Source: JAAYAY01 sp964563135
Lineage (GTDB): Bacteria; Planctomycetota; Planctomycetia; Pirellulales; Thermoguttaceae
Length of the DNA: 64,000 bases
NCBI GenBank assembly: GCA_964563135.1
Contig: CAZLWV010000019.1
Location: 9,599-73,598, forward strand
Reading direction: 5' to 3'
Made by a program: the position numbers and the translations under genes. This document shows positions 55,669 to 64,000 of the stretch, in pieces. The notes beneath the pieces were generated by a model. The model ran no database searches and was not told the origin of the DNA. It saw nothing but the letters and a program-made list of their open reading frames with translations. The stretch's first letter is position 1; each line of letters starts with the position of its first letter.

Positions 55669-58068
55669 CTATCGCACTTCGATCTCGTAAAGCATCCGCG
55701 CTTTGCCGTCGGCAGAGACCGATAGCGGGACCGACAATGAGCCGTCGACGGCGCTGGTTTGGACCTCGCCCGTCCGCTTGCCGCTGACCGCCAGCGAGTA
55801 CACCTTCGCCCGCTGGGCGTGTTCGATTCGCAGCGTGAGGGTGGCGCGGCCCGCACGGACCAGGTGCGGCAATCGCCCCCAGTCAAGCAGCAATTGACGA
55901 TTGCGGTCGCCGTAGCGAGTGCCCGTGTTCTGCAAATCGGTGAGGTGGCTGATCAACAGCCGCTTGCTGCGGCTGATCGGTTCACCATCGAGGCTGCTGA
56001 CCCAGACGGTGGCGCAGGTGTCGAGGACGTCGATCGTGGCGGCGCGGGTTTCAATGCGTTTTCCCGCCGGCGCGACCCCCCCTGCCGTGCATGCCGTGTC
56101 GACCGTGAGGACGCTTGCGGGGGCGTCGATGGTCACTTCGCCGCTCTCGCTCTGGATGCAATTCTTCTTCAGGTCGGTTCGGTTGGCCGCGGGCAGCCAG
56201 CCCGACTGGGCGAAGGTGTCGAGAATCCTGTTCTCGGTGGCGGCCGCGAGTGGATTGGCGTCGGCGGACAGCGGCAGCGACAGATCGTGTTCCGTGGCCT
56301 GCGACGGATCGCCGATCCGCCAGCCAACGCGGGTGAGCCAGGCAAGACGGCTCCAGGGCGGCGACTGGCTGGCTGACACGGCGGCCGACGCGAGCAAGCC
56401 TTCGGGCGTCGAGGTGATGGCGACCGAATGCTTTGCCGGCTGCAAATCAGCGCGAAGGAACAGGCAGAGAGCGGCGCGTTCGGCGGCCTGTGTGAGCGGA
56501 TCGGCAGCCACGTCGAAGTAGTACATGGCTACGGGCTGCGTGATGTTGTCGCGATTGTAGCTATAGACGTGGCGCCAGAGGCCGTCCCAATCCTGCAGCG
56601 AGGCCAGCGCGGCGGTGACCATGCCGCTTGCACCGCGATACTCGCCGGGGGCGCAGTAGTTGAATTCGGTGATCGTGAACGGCTTGTCGAGAAGCCTCGA
56701 GAAGGCACAGTCCCGGCCCCCGGGGCCGCCGGCGGCAACCGGGTTGGTGTTTGGAGCCCGGGAGGGTGGCTGCCGCAGAGGCGACAGGTAATGCGGATGA
56801 TCGACGTAGAAATGATCGTCCACATAGTCGAACCGGCTGCGTACGGCCTGGAGCCGCACGGGATGGGTCCAGCCGTTGCAGTCGCTGAGCAGCGCCCCGC
56901 AGTGCATCTGGTCGCGGAGAAAGGTCCGCGTGCGATCGAAGAAACGGTACTGGACGTCGGCGACGAAGGCATTGAACGTGACGGCGTCCGGCCCCTCGCC
57001 GCGGATGCTCGGCAGCGGCACCGTGCCTTGGGCGGCGTCGTGGCCCTCGGCGAGGTTCCCCAAAGCGGCGGCCAGGGCCTGACGGTCCGGGTAGCGTGCC
57101 GCCAGCCAGCGGTTCCAGGCGAGCCGCCAATCGTCGCGCAGCCTGCCCTGGAGGCCGTCGATGAAGTTGTCGGGGCAATCCTCGTTCATCAAACTCAGCC
57201 AAGCCAGGGCGGGATCGTCGGCATAGCGGAGTTCTGTGTAGGGGTTCCGGTGGTCGAGCAACGCGCGGGCAAACGCCTTGAAGTCCTCGTACGCTCGATC
57301 GTTGACGTACACCGCCATCTTGTAGTCCTGGACACCGAAGTCGGTCGGACCGACATTGTAGTAGTTCTCGAACGTCCAGCCATCGTCATCGGCGGCCTTC
57401 GCCTGGCCGGTGTCGGCATCGCGAGCGCGGTCTTCGTAGACGTCAGCTAGGGCGACGAGCCGCGAGACATACAGATCGGTGGTGACGTAAATGCCGCGCC
57501 GTTTGAGCGCCGCGAAGAGGTAGTCGAACTGGTCCAGCCTGTCGGCCTGCAACCGCATCTCGCCCGGCCCGCGCTGCACCAGCCACCGTTCGTAGTGATG
57601 GATGCGAACCGTGTTGTAACCCAGTCGCACCAACCGCTCCGCGAGTCGGTCGGCCAACTCATGCGGAAGGAATTGCGCCGTGCAGCACAAGTCGACCCCG
57701 TAGAACCGCACCGGCGCGGCGTGCTGCTGGAACGCGAAGTGCCCGGTTTTGGTGGTCACGAGGCGACCGAACTTGCCGGCGGGCGCGTGGTGCGGCACGA
57801 CATTGCTGAAATCGAGCGCCGACCCAGGCTCGATGTCCAGACACACGTCCAGCGGCACCCAGTCGGGACCGGCGTTGATCGTCACGGGGGCGTCCTCCGC
57901 ACGCGGCGGTTGGCCTTCCGCGGCGAGCGTCAGAGTCGCTGTCACGACACAGGCTGCTATCGTCCCGGCGAGAAGCAAGGATTGCAGGGCCGGCAGGGAA
58001 GCGGCAGGAACAAAACCCGGAAACCACCCGAACGCGGCGAGCGTGCGGACGGACTGTCTGGCCATCAT
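55669..58068 (-). CDS. GH5-like secreted glycoside hydrolase
   Basis: 799 residues from an ATG with GAGG about 7 bp upstream (tandem ATGs; either could be used). A long hydrophobic leader (about 20-50) is followed by a barrel with RFYGVDL, YNTVRIHHYERW, the acid/base candidate LMNEDCPD (Glu296), and nucleophile candidate Glu468 in FTITEFNYC. A C-terminal beta-sandwich (about 560-799) follows. The pattern fits a GH-A cellulase-type enzyme, possibly acting on a beta-glycan. It lies upstream of the DUF6259 gene and downstream of the AlkP-superfamily gene on the same strand. Confidence 0.75.
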   Translation of the reverse strand: MMARQSVRTLAAFGWFPGFVPAASLPALQSLLLAGTIAACVVTATLTLAAEGQPPRAEDAPVTINAGPDWVPLDVCLDIEPGSALDFSNVVPHHAPAGKFGRLVTTKTGHFAFQQHAAPVRFYGVDLCCTAQFLPHELADRLAERLVRLGYNTVRIHHYERWLVQRGPGEMRLQADRLDQFDYLFAALKRRGIYVTTDLYVSRLVALADVYEDRARDADTGQAKAADDDGWTFENYYNVGPTDFGVQDYKMAVYVNDRAYEDFKAFARALLDHRNPYTELRYADDPALAWLSLMNEDCPDNFIDGLQGRLRDDWRLAWNRWLAARYPDRQALAAALGNLAEGHDAAQGTVPLPSIRGEGPDAVTFNAFVADVQYRFFDRTRTFLRDQMHCGALLSDCNGWTHPVRLQAVRSRFDYVDDHFYVDHPHYLSPLRQPPSRAPNTNPVAAGGPGGRDCAFSRLLDKPFTITEFNYCAPGEYRGASGMVTAALASLQDWDGLWRHVYSYNRDNITQPVAMYYFDVAADPLTQAAERAALCLFLRADLQPAKHSVAITSTPEGLLASAAVSASQSPPWSRLAWLTRVGWRIGDPSQATEHDLSLPLSADANPLAAATENRILDTFAQSGWLPAANRTDLKKNCIQSESGEVTIDAPASVLTVDTACTAGGVAPAGKRIETRAATIDVLDTCATVWVSSLDGEPISRSKRLLISHLTDLQNTGTRYGDRNRQLLLDWGRLPHLVRAGRATLTLRIEHAQRAKVYSLAVSGKRTGEVQTSAVDGSLSVPLSVSADGKARMLYEIEVR

Positions 58069-58215
58069 TGGAAACCTCATTCTAGGAATCACGCAAAACC
58101 GATTTGGTAGGTCCACCGGGGGTGAGACGTCGTTTCTTGTTTCTCGTTGCTGGGGCGTGCTTTGGCGCCCCGTGGCTGGACCTCCTGACAGGTCCGTACC
58201 AGTTCGTCCGTGGCG

Positions 58216-59136
58216 CTACTCCGAGGCGGGCGAAGGCGGGGTGGGCACTTGGGCAGGATCGGCACTGCGCAGCCAGACCAGAGGGACCAGACAATCCAGG
58301 TCGCTAGCCGAACCGTGCACCCCACTGGTCGTTCCATTGGCTCGCGCGACCTCATGCTGACCGTGGTCTGCCGTGATGATGATCGCATAGCCGCGAGCGC
58401 GCAGCCACGGGACGAGTTTTTCAAGCCATGCATCGGCCTCAGCACACGCTTCCCCCGCTTCCGCAGAAAATGGTCCGTGGGCGTGGAAAACATCATCGGT
58501 CTTCCCGTATTGCACGATGACGAATTCCGGCTTCTGTTCTTCAACGACTTCCATGAGTCCGGCCATCAGGTCCAGGTCGTTGGTTTTGTCGGCAACGGAA
58601 AAATCCGCATAGCGTCCCAGCAAGCGGCTGCCGGTGTAGCCCTTCCTGCCAAATCCTCCGCTTTTCTTGCCGTTTGCCCGCAGCACGCTGCAGAGATCTT
58701 CGCAAGCGAGCTTCGAGTCAAACGTGGTGATGCCGCTGGTCTTCTGGGAGCCCCCCGTGATCATGCATCCAAAATTGACGCAGGTCACGCTCGGCAGAAC
58801 CGAGCGAAGCTGGGCTTGGTTGTTGCCAAGTGCCAGGCTGTTGAGATAGGGCGTTTTGTCACGCATCCTGGCCCAGGTCGCGGCTCCAAAGGCGTCGATG
58901 CCGAGAATCGCCACCCTTTTTGACCCTCGCAGATCGTTGACGATCGAGTCGATCGGTGATGCTTCTGCCTGCTTTGGGGCCGGCACACCGAGGATTGCCG
59001 CCACGGTCGGGGCAAGCGCCTGCATGCCATGTGTTGGAAGGGTCGCACCGCCGGAGGCCATCTCGGCGGTTACGGCGGGCGAGACTGCGCATGATAGAAC
59101 GACCAGTACCATCGAGAGTAGCCTGAATGCCTTCAT
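58216..59136 (-). CDS. Alkaline-phosphatase-superfamily phosphohydrolase (type I phosphodiesterase-like)
   Basis: 306-residue exported protein: signal peptide about 1-24, metal ligand Asp81 in ILGIDAFG, nucleophile candidate Thr118 in LPSVTCVNFGCMITG, metal ligands Asp257 and His258 in TADHG, and His274 in SGVHGS. It belongs to the group of short AlkP-fold enzymes related to nucleotide pyrophosphatases and phosphoglycerate mutases. Substrate unknown. The ATG has AGGAG about 9 bp upstream; an upstream frame of 123 codons is not credible. It lies 64 bp downstream of the SUMF1-domain gene. Confidence 0.85.
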   Translation of the reverse strand: MKAFRLLSMVLVVLSCAVSPAVTAEMASGGATLPTHGMQALAPTVAAILGVPAPKQAEASPIDSIVNDLRGSKRVAILGIDAFGAATWARMRDKTPYLNSLALGNNQAQLRSVLPSVTCVNFGCMITGGSQKTSGITTFDSKLACEDLCSVLRANGKKSGGFGRKGYTGSRLLGRYADFSVADKTNDLDLMAGLMEVVEEQKPEFVIVQYGKTDDVFHAHGPFSAEAGEACAEADAWLEKLVPWLRARGYAIIITADHGQHEVARANGTTSGVHGSASDLDCLVPLVWLRSADPAQVPTPPSPASE

Positions 59137-59200
59137 TGTCTTGATCTCCTGGGAAGGCGTGTGATTTCGTTCTGCGGTTGTCCGAGGGCTGAACTGTATC

Positions 59201-60376
59201 CTATTTCGGTGGTTCGCCGGGCACGGGGCGTCCGAGGCAGATGCGAAAACCGTCGCGGGAGTCGGAATAGCTGGTGTTGCGGATTCCGAGGCGGACGGCG
59301 CAGCGTGCGTTGCCCGGCACATCGAAGTAATTGCCGCCGCGGCAGACCGGCCGGGGATCTTCATTGACGAAATACGCTTCTTCGTGCCCCCCTTGCGGAT
59401 CGAAGTGGTCCAGCACAAGCTCCCACACTCCGCCGCACATGTCGGCCAGGCCAAAACCATTGCGGCCTCTCTGGCCATAATGGTCCACCGGAGAAACGAA
59501 TGCAAACCCGTCGCTCCAGGGCGCCTTCGCCAGCGGCCAGGTCTTCTTCCGGCCGGGCAGAAAATCGATGGCGGAAATGTTCAGTCTCCCTTCGCCCTCC
59601 TCGAGTTCATCGCCCCACCAGAAGAACGCTCGCGGGCGGCCACCCCGGCAGGCATACTCCCACTCCGCTTCCGTGGGCAGTCGGTACTCCAGGTCCTCCG
59701 GCAACCGACCGGCCTGGCGTTCCCGCTGCGTCAGCCATTTGCAGAAAGCCCGGTCGTCATTCCAACTGACACACACTACCGGATAGGCATCCTGGTTGGG
59801 GAAGGCCCAATTGGGATCTCGCCAGCTCTTGCCCGGCATCGCTTTCCAGGGATGCACCACCGTCGTCGTCAGGTGATATCCGTCCCACTCGGAATCGAAA
59901 CACTGTGTCCATCCGCCGGGCTTCTCGGCATCGCTGACATACCCGGACTGCTCGACGAAACGTCGGAACTGGCCTACGCTGACTTCCGTGCGGCCCATCC
60001 AGAAACCGTGCTTGACCTGCACAGGTCGCGGATCCCCCTCCGGCTGTTCGCGCGACGTGCCCGGGGTGGCGCCCCCTTCGATCCCTGTGGCCCAGGCGCG
60101 CTCTTCCGGGGTGCTGCCCATGGTGAACTGGCCGGGCGGGACGTAAACGACCTCCAGGGTCACGCCCGCGCCGAGGTCGACCTGTTTGGTTGCGCCTTGG
60201 TCCGGCTCGACAGCATGCGTGCTGGTGATCGGAAAGCCGAACCCGGAGACGGCGAGAATCGTCACTGTCGACAGAACCCAGGTCCAGGACCGGGAAGTCT
60301 TGGCAACCCGCCCTGGCGACCATGTTGCGGCTTGCCGTGTGTGTCTTTGCGTGTTGGCGATTGGTGTGACGGTCAT
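59201..60376 (-). CDS. SUMF1/FGE-domain protein lacking the formylglycine cysteine pair
   Basis: 391 residues. A TM or signal-anchor (about 30-55) is followed by a SUMF1 domain (about 75-391) with family phrases YVPPGQFTMGSTPEERAW, ISVGQFRRFVEQ-type and YRLPTEAEWEYACRGG. Near the end the domain reads VCRGGNYFDVPGNARCAVRLG, whereas true formylglycine-generating enzymes have Cys in both copper-binding positions of RGGSxxCxxxyC. The first of the pair is absent. It is therefore probably a binding or non-FGE member (as in PvdO/EgtB-like proteins) rather than the sulfatase maturase. The ATG has GGGAG about 6 bp upstream. Confidence 0.85.
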   Translation of the reverse strand: MTVTPIANTQRHTRQAATWSPGRVAKTSRSWTWVLSTVTILAVSGFGFPITSTHAVEPDQGATKQVDLGAGVTLEVVYVPPGQFTMGSTPEERAWATGIEGGATPGTSREQPEGDPRPVQVKHGFWMGRTEVSVGQFRRFVEQSGYVSDAEKPGGWTQCFDSEWDGYHLTTTVVHPWKAMPGKSWRDPNWAFPNQDAYPVVCVSWNDDRAFCKWLTQRERQAGRLPEDLEYRLPTEAEWEYACRGGRPRAFFWWGDELEEGEGRLNISAIDFLPGRKKTWPLAKAPWSDGFAFVSPVDHYGQRGRNGFGLADMCGGVWELVLDHFDPQGGHEEAYFVNEDPRPVCRGGNYFDVPGNARCAVRLGIRNTSYSDSRDGFRICLGRPVPGEPPK

Positions 60377-60520
60377 GGCAACTCCCTGCAGAACTGGGCT
60401 TCTGACTGGAAAAGATGCGGGACGGCGCTGGCCATGCGAGCCCGCGCCAGGTACGGCGGCGGCAGGATGAACCATCACGCCGGCCGCGCCGCCGGGAAAG
60501 GTCGAACGCTGTGCCATTGC

Positions 60521-61582
60521 CTATTTCTTCCGGGGTGCAGGTGTCATCGAGGCCACTTCGCCGGAAGCAAAGGTCTGCCATTTCTGGTCGAGTCTTTGAG
60601 CATCCGGCACGGCGGGATGAATCCACAGCCCGTAGCGCAGACGTACGGGTTTGTCCGGCGTGATCGTGACGGGCGCGTCGAGGGTCAGGCACGCGCCCAT
60701 CCACCCGTTGTCGCGCACATGGAACGGCGAGGGATGGTTGGGATTGGCCGGGTGATCCATCAGGGTGATGCCGGCCGTCTGGTCGGCGGTGATCGGGCCG
60801 CTGTAGTCGACCCAGCGGGCAGGTTTGCGAAACGCGCCGGCTTCATTGCGCTGGCCTGCGCTGTTGAGGATGCGGCCGCCCCCGTCGGTGACGCCGATCG
60901 TTTTGGCCATGCGAACGCCGATTGGCCCGAAGGGGGTCTTTCCGAGAACCACCTGGCCGCCGGGAGGGGCCTCGAACTGCAGATCGATGGTCATCCACCA
61001 GGCGCCGCCAGCGTCCGGCGCGACCGTGGTACGGCGGCGTTCGATCATCAACGTCTTGCCTTGGGGATCGTTCCAGTGGTTGAGCGAAAGGAGCGAGGCC
61101 GCGGGAGGGCCGTCCTGGTACTGGAGGCCTTCCCGGTTCGTCTGGTGAACGATCTGTCCGGCGAGCGGTCCGCCGTCGCGCCAGAAATCGATGCCGCCCA
61201 CGTCCTTGTGCGAGATCCACACGGACGTCTGATGGCTATGTCCGAGCGGGTCCTCCGGAGTGTTCGGGTCCTGGGGTTGGGTGGCCTGCGTCAGCGACCG
61301 GCCCGGGTCGCTGGGCATGTTCATGCGAGTGAGTGAGCGGCCGGCCGGACCGACGATCGGATACCAGAACGGCCGGCGCAACTGGGGGCCGAAATGATAG
61401 CAGGTGAGCTGCCGTCCCAAGTGCTCAAACGACGCCTGGTCGTAGGGTTGGGGCAGCACCTGAGTGTCGGGAACCGGCCGGGCATCGGGCAGCGGTGCCT
61501 CAGCAGCACCAGTAATCGGCGAGGCGATTGCGCCCGCCACGATCGGACTGAAGACGATGAGAGCGAAGCAGCGTCGGTTCAC
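60521..61582 (-). CDS. PmoA-like/DUF6807 family protein, secreted
   Basis: 353 residues from a GTG with AGGAG about 6 bp upstream; upstream frames are not credible. A signal peptide (about 1-28) is followed by the DUF6807 ('methane oxygenase PmoA') domain: CYHFGPQLRRPFWYPIVGPAGRSLTR, DHxHQTSVWISH-type and GGIDFWRDG, with C-terminal QQAGITLMDHPANPNHPSPFH-like segments. Despite the label, such planctomycete proteins have no known link to methane. They commonly sit in clusters with Gfo/Idh oxidoreductases, as here. Role probably in carbohydrate metabolism (inference). Confidence 0.82.
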   Translation of the reverse strand: MNRRCFALIVFSPIVAGAIASPITGAAEAPLPDARPVPDTQVLPQPYDQASFEHLGRQLTCYHFGPQLRRPFWYPIVGPAGRSLTRMNMPSDPGRSLTQATQPQDPNTPEDPLGHSHQTSVWISHKDVGGIDFWRDGGPLAGQIVHQTNREGLQYQDGPPAASLLSLNHWNDPQGKTLMIERRRTTVAPDAGGAWWMTIDLQFEAPPGGQVVLGKTPFGPIGVRMAKTIGVTDGGGRILNSAGQRNEAGAFRKPARWVDYSGPITADQTAGITLMDHPANPNHPSPFHVRDNGWMGACLTLDAPVTITPDKPVRLRYGLWIHPAVPDAQRLDQKWQTFASGEVASMTPAPRKK

Positions 61583-61724
61583 GGGATTCTCCTGGAATGA
61601 TCGACGATTGTACGTTCTGAGGCTCAAACTTGCACGCGTTGGGGGAACTTTTTCGAGCCGAGGACGGAATAATCCATGGCAGTGGTCCTCGCCGGTGGGA
61701 GACTCGACATGCGGCAGGGACCTT

Positions 61725-63164
61725 TCATACCTGTTCGGGGACCATGAAGGGCTCGCGGTACGGATGGGTGAGCATTTCATCCGCTTCCGGATCGCCAATG
61801 AACCGTTCGGTCTGGCAATCGAAATGGAGGTTACGGCCGAGGCGGTACGTGGAGTCGGTCAACGGCAGATGCGCAGCTTCGCCGAGATGCTGTTTCATGT
61901 CTTCGAACGCTTGGCAGGCCCATTTGTCATCCGCGAAGGCCTGCATTTGCGTGTCGAAGGGAACGTTCTTGCCGAGGCGGTAGGAGATGTTGCCCAGGTG
62001 AGCCAGTTGCGTGGACAGGTGCCCTTCGAGGATTTCGGCGTTGAGGTGCTCCCGCTTGCGGCTGCGGATGCAATCGATGAAATTTCTGAAATGGGGTCGC
62101 CCCAGGTCAGCGAATCCGCCGGCCGGCGCGCCGGCGATCGGCTCGCCCACATTGCCGCCCTTGGGAAAGAACCTGCCTTCCTTGACCACACCCTCGTCCG
62201 TGTAGAAATCGACGGTCACTTTTGCCGCTTTTCGGCCCACCAGGCCGCGCTGCTCGCAGAGCAGCTTGACACAGCCGAAATCGAAGGCGGTCAACTGCGT
62301 ATTCGGAGTCTGGCCCTGGTCCTGGTAACCGAAGCGGCCCCCCAGGCTGACGACGCTCCGCGGTGCGGCGCCGGGGGGCATGGCCCAGCGTGCCAGGTCC
62401 ATCTGGTGCGTGCCAAGATTCCCGATTTCCCCATTGCCGAAATCCCAGATCCAATGCCACTCGTAATGCACGAGATTGGTGCGGAACGGCTGCGAGGGCG
62501 CCGGTCCGGTCCACAGGTTGAAATCCAACCCGGCCGGCGGTCGCTCTGGACTGCGGACCCCAATGCTCTCGCGCTGCCGGTAGGTGCAGACATAGGCGCA
62601 CAGCAGCCTGCCGAATCGTCCGTTGCGGACATCCGCTGCAAGCCGGATCCATTCGGGATCGGACCGTCGCTGGGTGCCGTGTTGCACGATGCGATCATAT
62701 TTGCGGGCGGCTTCGACGATCCGGCGGCCTTCGACGATATTGTGGCTGCACGGCTTCTCGACGAGGACATCCTTGCCCGCCTGGCAAGCCCAAATGGCCA
62801 ACAACGCGTGCCAATGATTGGGGGTCACGATGGAAACGGCGTCGAGGGTGTTGTCATCGAGTACCAGGCGGAAATCCTGGACGCATTGCGGCGTGTCGCC
62901 GGCCAGTTTCCGGACGGCCGAGCTGCGCGAGTCGAACAGTCGGCTGTCGGGGTCAACCAGCCAGGCGATCTGGACATCCCGCATCTCGCCGTAGGCCGTG
63001 ATGTGCTGCTGACCGCGGCCGTTGATGCCGGCCACAGCGACTCGCACCCGATCGTTGGCTCCCAACACGCGGCCTGAAGCCTTTGTGCCGGAGATCGCGA
63101 ACGTGGCGGTCATGCCGCCTGCGGCGGCACGCTTCAGGAAATCACGGCGATGGTGGCGAAACAT
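61725..63164 (-). CDS. Gfo/Idh/MocA-family oxidoreductase, Tat-exported
   Basis: 479 residues. The twin-arginine signal is RRDFLKRAAAG (6-16), the Rossmann start VRVAVAGINGRG (40-51), with NHWHA and VLVEKPCSHN, and a C-terminal domain with the family phrase GIGNLGTHQMDLARW-like. All cofactor-binding features are intact. The ATG has AGGGAG about 7 bp upstream. It is a paralogue of the next gene at the window's edge and of the gene at 46104-47609. It probably acts on a sugar or inositol derivative in the periplasm. Confidence 0.93.
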   Translation of the reverse strand: MFRHHRRDFLKRAAAGGMTATFAISGTKASGRVLGANDRVRVAVAGINGRGQQHITAYGEMRDVQIAWLVDPDSRLFDSRSSAVRKLAGDTPQCVQDFRLVLDDNTLDAVSIVTPNHWHALLAIWACQAGKDVLVEKPCSHNIVEGRRIVEAARKYDRIVQHGTQRRSDPEWIRLAADVRNGRFGRLLCAYVCTYRQRESIGVRSPERPPAGLDFNLWTGPAPSQPFRTNLVHYEWHWIWDFGNGEIGNLGTHQMDLARWAMPPGAAPRSVVSLGGRFGYQDQGQTPNTQLTAFDFGCVKLLCEQRGLVGRKAAKVTVDFYTDEGVVKEGRFFPKGGNVGEPIAGAPAGGFADLGRPHFRNFIDCIRSRKREHLNAEILEGHLSTQLAHLGNISYRLGKNVPFDTQMQAFADDKWACQAFEDMKQHLGEAAHLPLTDSTYRLGRNLHFDCQTERFIGDPEADEMLTHPYREPFMVPEQV

Positions 63165-63215
63165 GGGCGGTCTCCCTGAAAGGATCGAGCCGGCAGTTTT
63201 CTTGTACGGCTGACG

Positions 63216-64000
63216 CTACAAGCCAGCCCAGTGCCCTTCCCGATAGGTGCGTCCGATCAAGGCGTCGGCTTGGGGGGCATCGACAAAACGTTCGGTCTTG
63301 GGATCGAAGAGCAGTTGCGCTCGGCCGGTTCGCGCCAGGATATTGGTCAGGTGAGGCAGTGCGGCCGAGACGTGCCCGATCTCGATATCGGCACAGGGCT
63401 GTCGGCCGTTGCGGATGGCGTCGAGGAAGTCGGCGCAGTGCTCGCCGGTGTCGAAGTATTGCTTGACCTCCTTGCGCAAGGTGTTTTTCGGGCCGTAGAG
63501 CTTCCATCCCTGGTGCATGTCGACGGTCAAGTAGCCCTCGTCGCCGTAGAACGTGCAGCCGTCCTCGCAGTCGACCTGTCCCCAGTAGGGCGACCAGAGC
63601 CGCTGCTCGTAGACGATCAGGCGTTTTGTCTTCTCGGAACCGTCGCCCGGGTACTCGAACGTCACGTAGTGCGTATCGGGATACTGCTTGTCGTCGTCGA
63701 AATAGAGTTTTTCGCCGAATCCGGTGATCCGCGTGGGATGGGTCTTGATGTCCAGGCCCCACAGGGCGATATCCAACTGATGCACGCCGCGGCTGCCGGC
63801 GTCGCCGTTGCCGAAATTGTACCACCAGTGCCAATTGTAGTGCAGCAGGTTCTTCTGGTAGGGGATCATGGGTGCCGGGCCGACCCATAAGTCGTAGTCC
63901 AAGCCGGCCGGCGGCGCGGACGGCTGGCAATGACCTATGTTCGGACGTTTGCGGCTGACCCAGGTCTTGGCGACGAGGACCTTGCCGACAGCCCCTTCGC
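63216..64000 (-). CDS. Gfo/Idh/MocA-family oxidoreductase, partial at window edge
   Basis: The C-terminal 261 residues are visible; the N-terminus, including any Tat signal and the Rossmann core, lies beyond the window. The frame continues unbroken through the edge (EGAVGKVLVAKTWVSRKRPN, then GHCQPSAPPAGLDYDLWVGPAP), which matches the family. The C-terminal domain keeps the GSRGVHQLDIALWGLD motif, then NILARTGR and YREGHWAGL at the end. It is encoded 51 bp upstream of the second Gfo/Idh gene and is likely co-transcribed with it. Confidence 0.9.
   Translation of the reverse strand, partial: EGAVGKVLVAKTWVSRKRPNIGHCQPSAPPAGLDYDLWVGPAPMIPYQKNLLHYNWHWWYNFGNGDAGSRGVHQLDIALWGLDIKTHPTRITGFGEKLYFDDDKQYPDTHYVTFEYPGDGSEKTKRLIVYEQRLWSPYWGQVDCEDGCTFYGDEGYLTVDMHQGWKLYGPKNTLRKEVKQYFDTGEHCADFLDAIRNGRQPCADIEIGHVSAALPHLTNILARTGRAQLLFDPKTERFVDAPQADALIGRTYREGHWAGL

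Overview
The window is GC-rich, densely coded bacterial DNA, and the gene content points to a planctomycete, probably of the Pirellulales type. The markers are Tat-exported Gfo/Idh/MocA dehydrogenases, a type I sulfatase, PmoA/DUF6807 and SUMF1-domain proteins, very large PQQ-propeller/TPR proteins, an NPCBM-domain protein, a Ser/Thr kinase with DLG in place of DFG, and a MoxR-DUF58-VWA operon. The assignment is inference from gene content, with no 16S or marker phylogeny. Almost everything is on the minus strand. Plus-strand genes are confined to 24.9-28.3 kb (HU, RluA-type synthase, kinase) and 39.4-45.2 kb (tRNA-Phe, a small protein, SGNH hydrolase, gamma-glutamyltransferase).

Region A (17956 down to 125, minus) is a tightly coupled 11-gene operon: MoxR ATPase, DUF58 protein, BatA-like VWA protein, second VWA membrane protein, DUF4175-like membrane protein, secreted coiled-coil protein, secreted helical-repeat protein, NPCBM protein, and three trypsin-fold/PDZ proteins. 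Most junctions are ATGA or TGAATG. Of the three trypsin-fold proteins only the first-translated keeps the His-Asp-Ser triad. The second has lost His and Ser, and the third has lost all three residues and carries an esterase-like C-terminal domain. Upstream on the same strand are a terpenoid-cyclase-fold protein and a 1,629-residue TPR/PQQ protein.

Region B (24.8-28.3 kb) holds an HU-like protein with a clear promoter, ribosome binding site and terminator, then Maf, a pseudouridine synthase and a membrane-anchored kinase. Region C (38.8 down to 28.3 kb, minus) is a second envelope gene set: a single-pass protein, ExbB, two ExbDs (one with an N-terminal zinc ribbon), a 1,196-residue TM-TPR-PQQ protein, a family-5 solute-binding protein with no permease beside it, and a secreted protein. 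The PQQ protein and the kinase share a similar N-terminal helical module.

Region D (39.4-45.9 kb) has tRNA-Phe with its own TTGACA-17-TAGTAT promoter and a strong terminator, a sulfatase, an SGNH hydrolase, gamma-glutamyltransferase and an FmdB-type zinc ribbon. Region E (46-64 kb, minus) is a glycan-degradation-like cluster: three Gfo/Idh genes (one running off the window) plus a broken Gfo/Idh remnant, four putative glycoside hydrolases, a mutarotase-fold protein, an AlkP-superfamily phosphohydrolase, a SUMF1-domain protein and a PmoA-like protein.

Non-coding items of note are an 86-bp element present twice (78/86 identical) after unrelated minus-strand genes, a perfect 16-bp inverted repeat at 48.9 kb, and a set of mutually exclusive hairpins between the sulfatase and the SGNH hydrolase. 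No CRISPR array, insertion sequence, rRNA or replication origin was seen.
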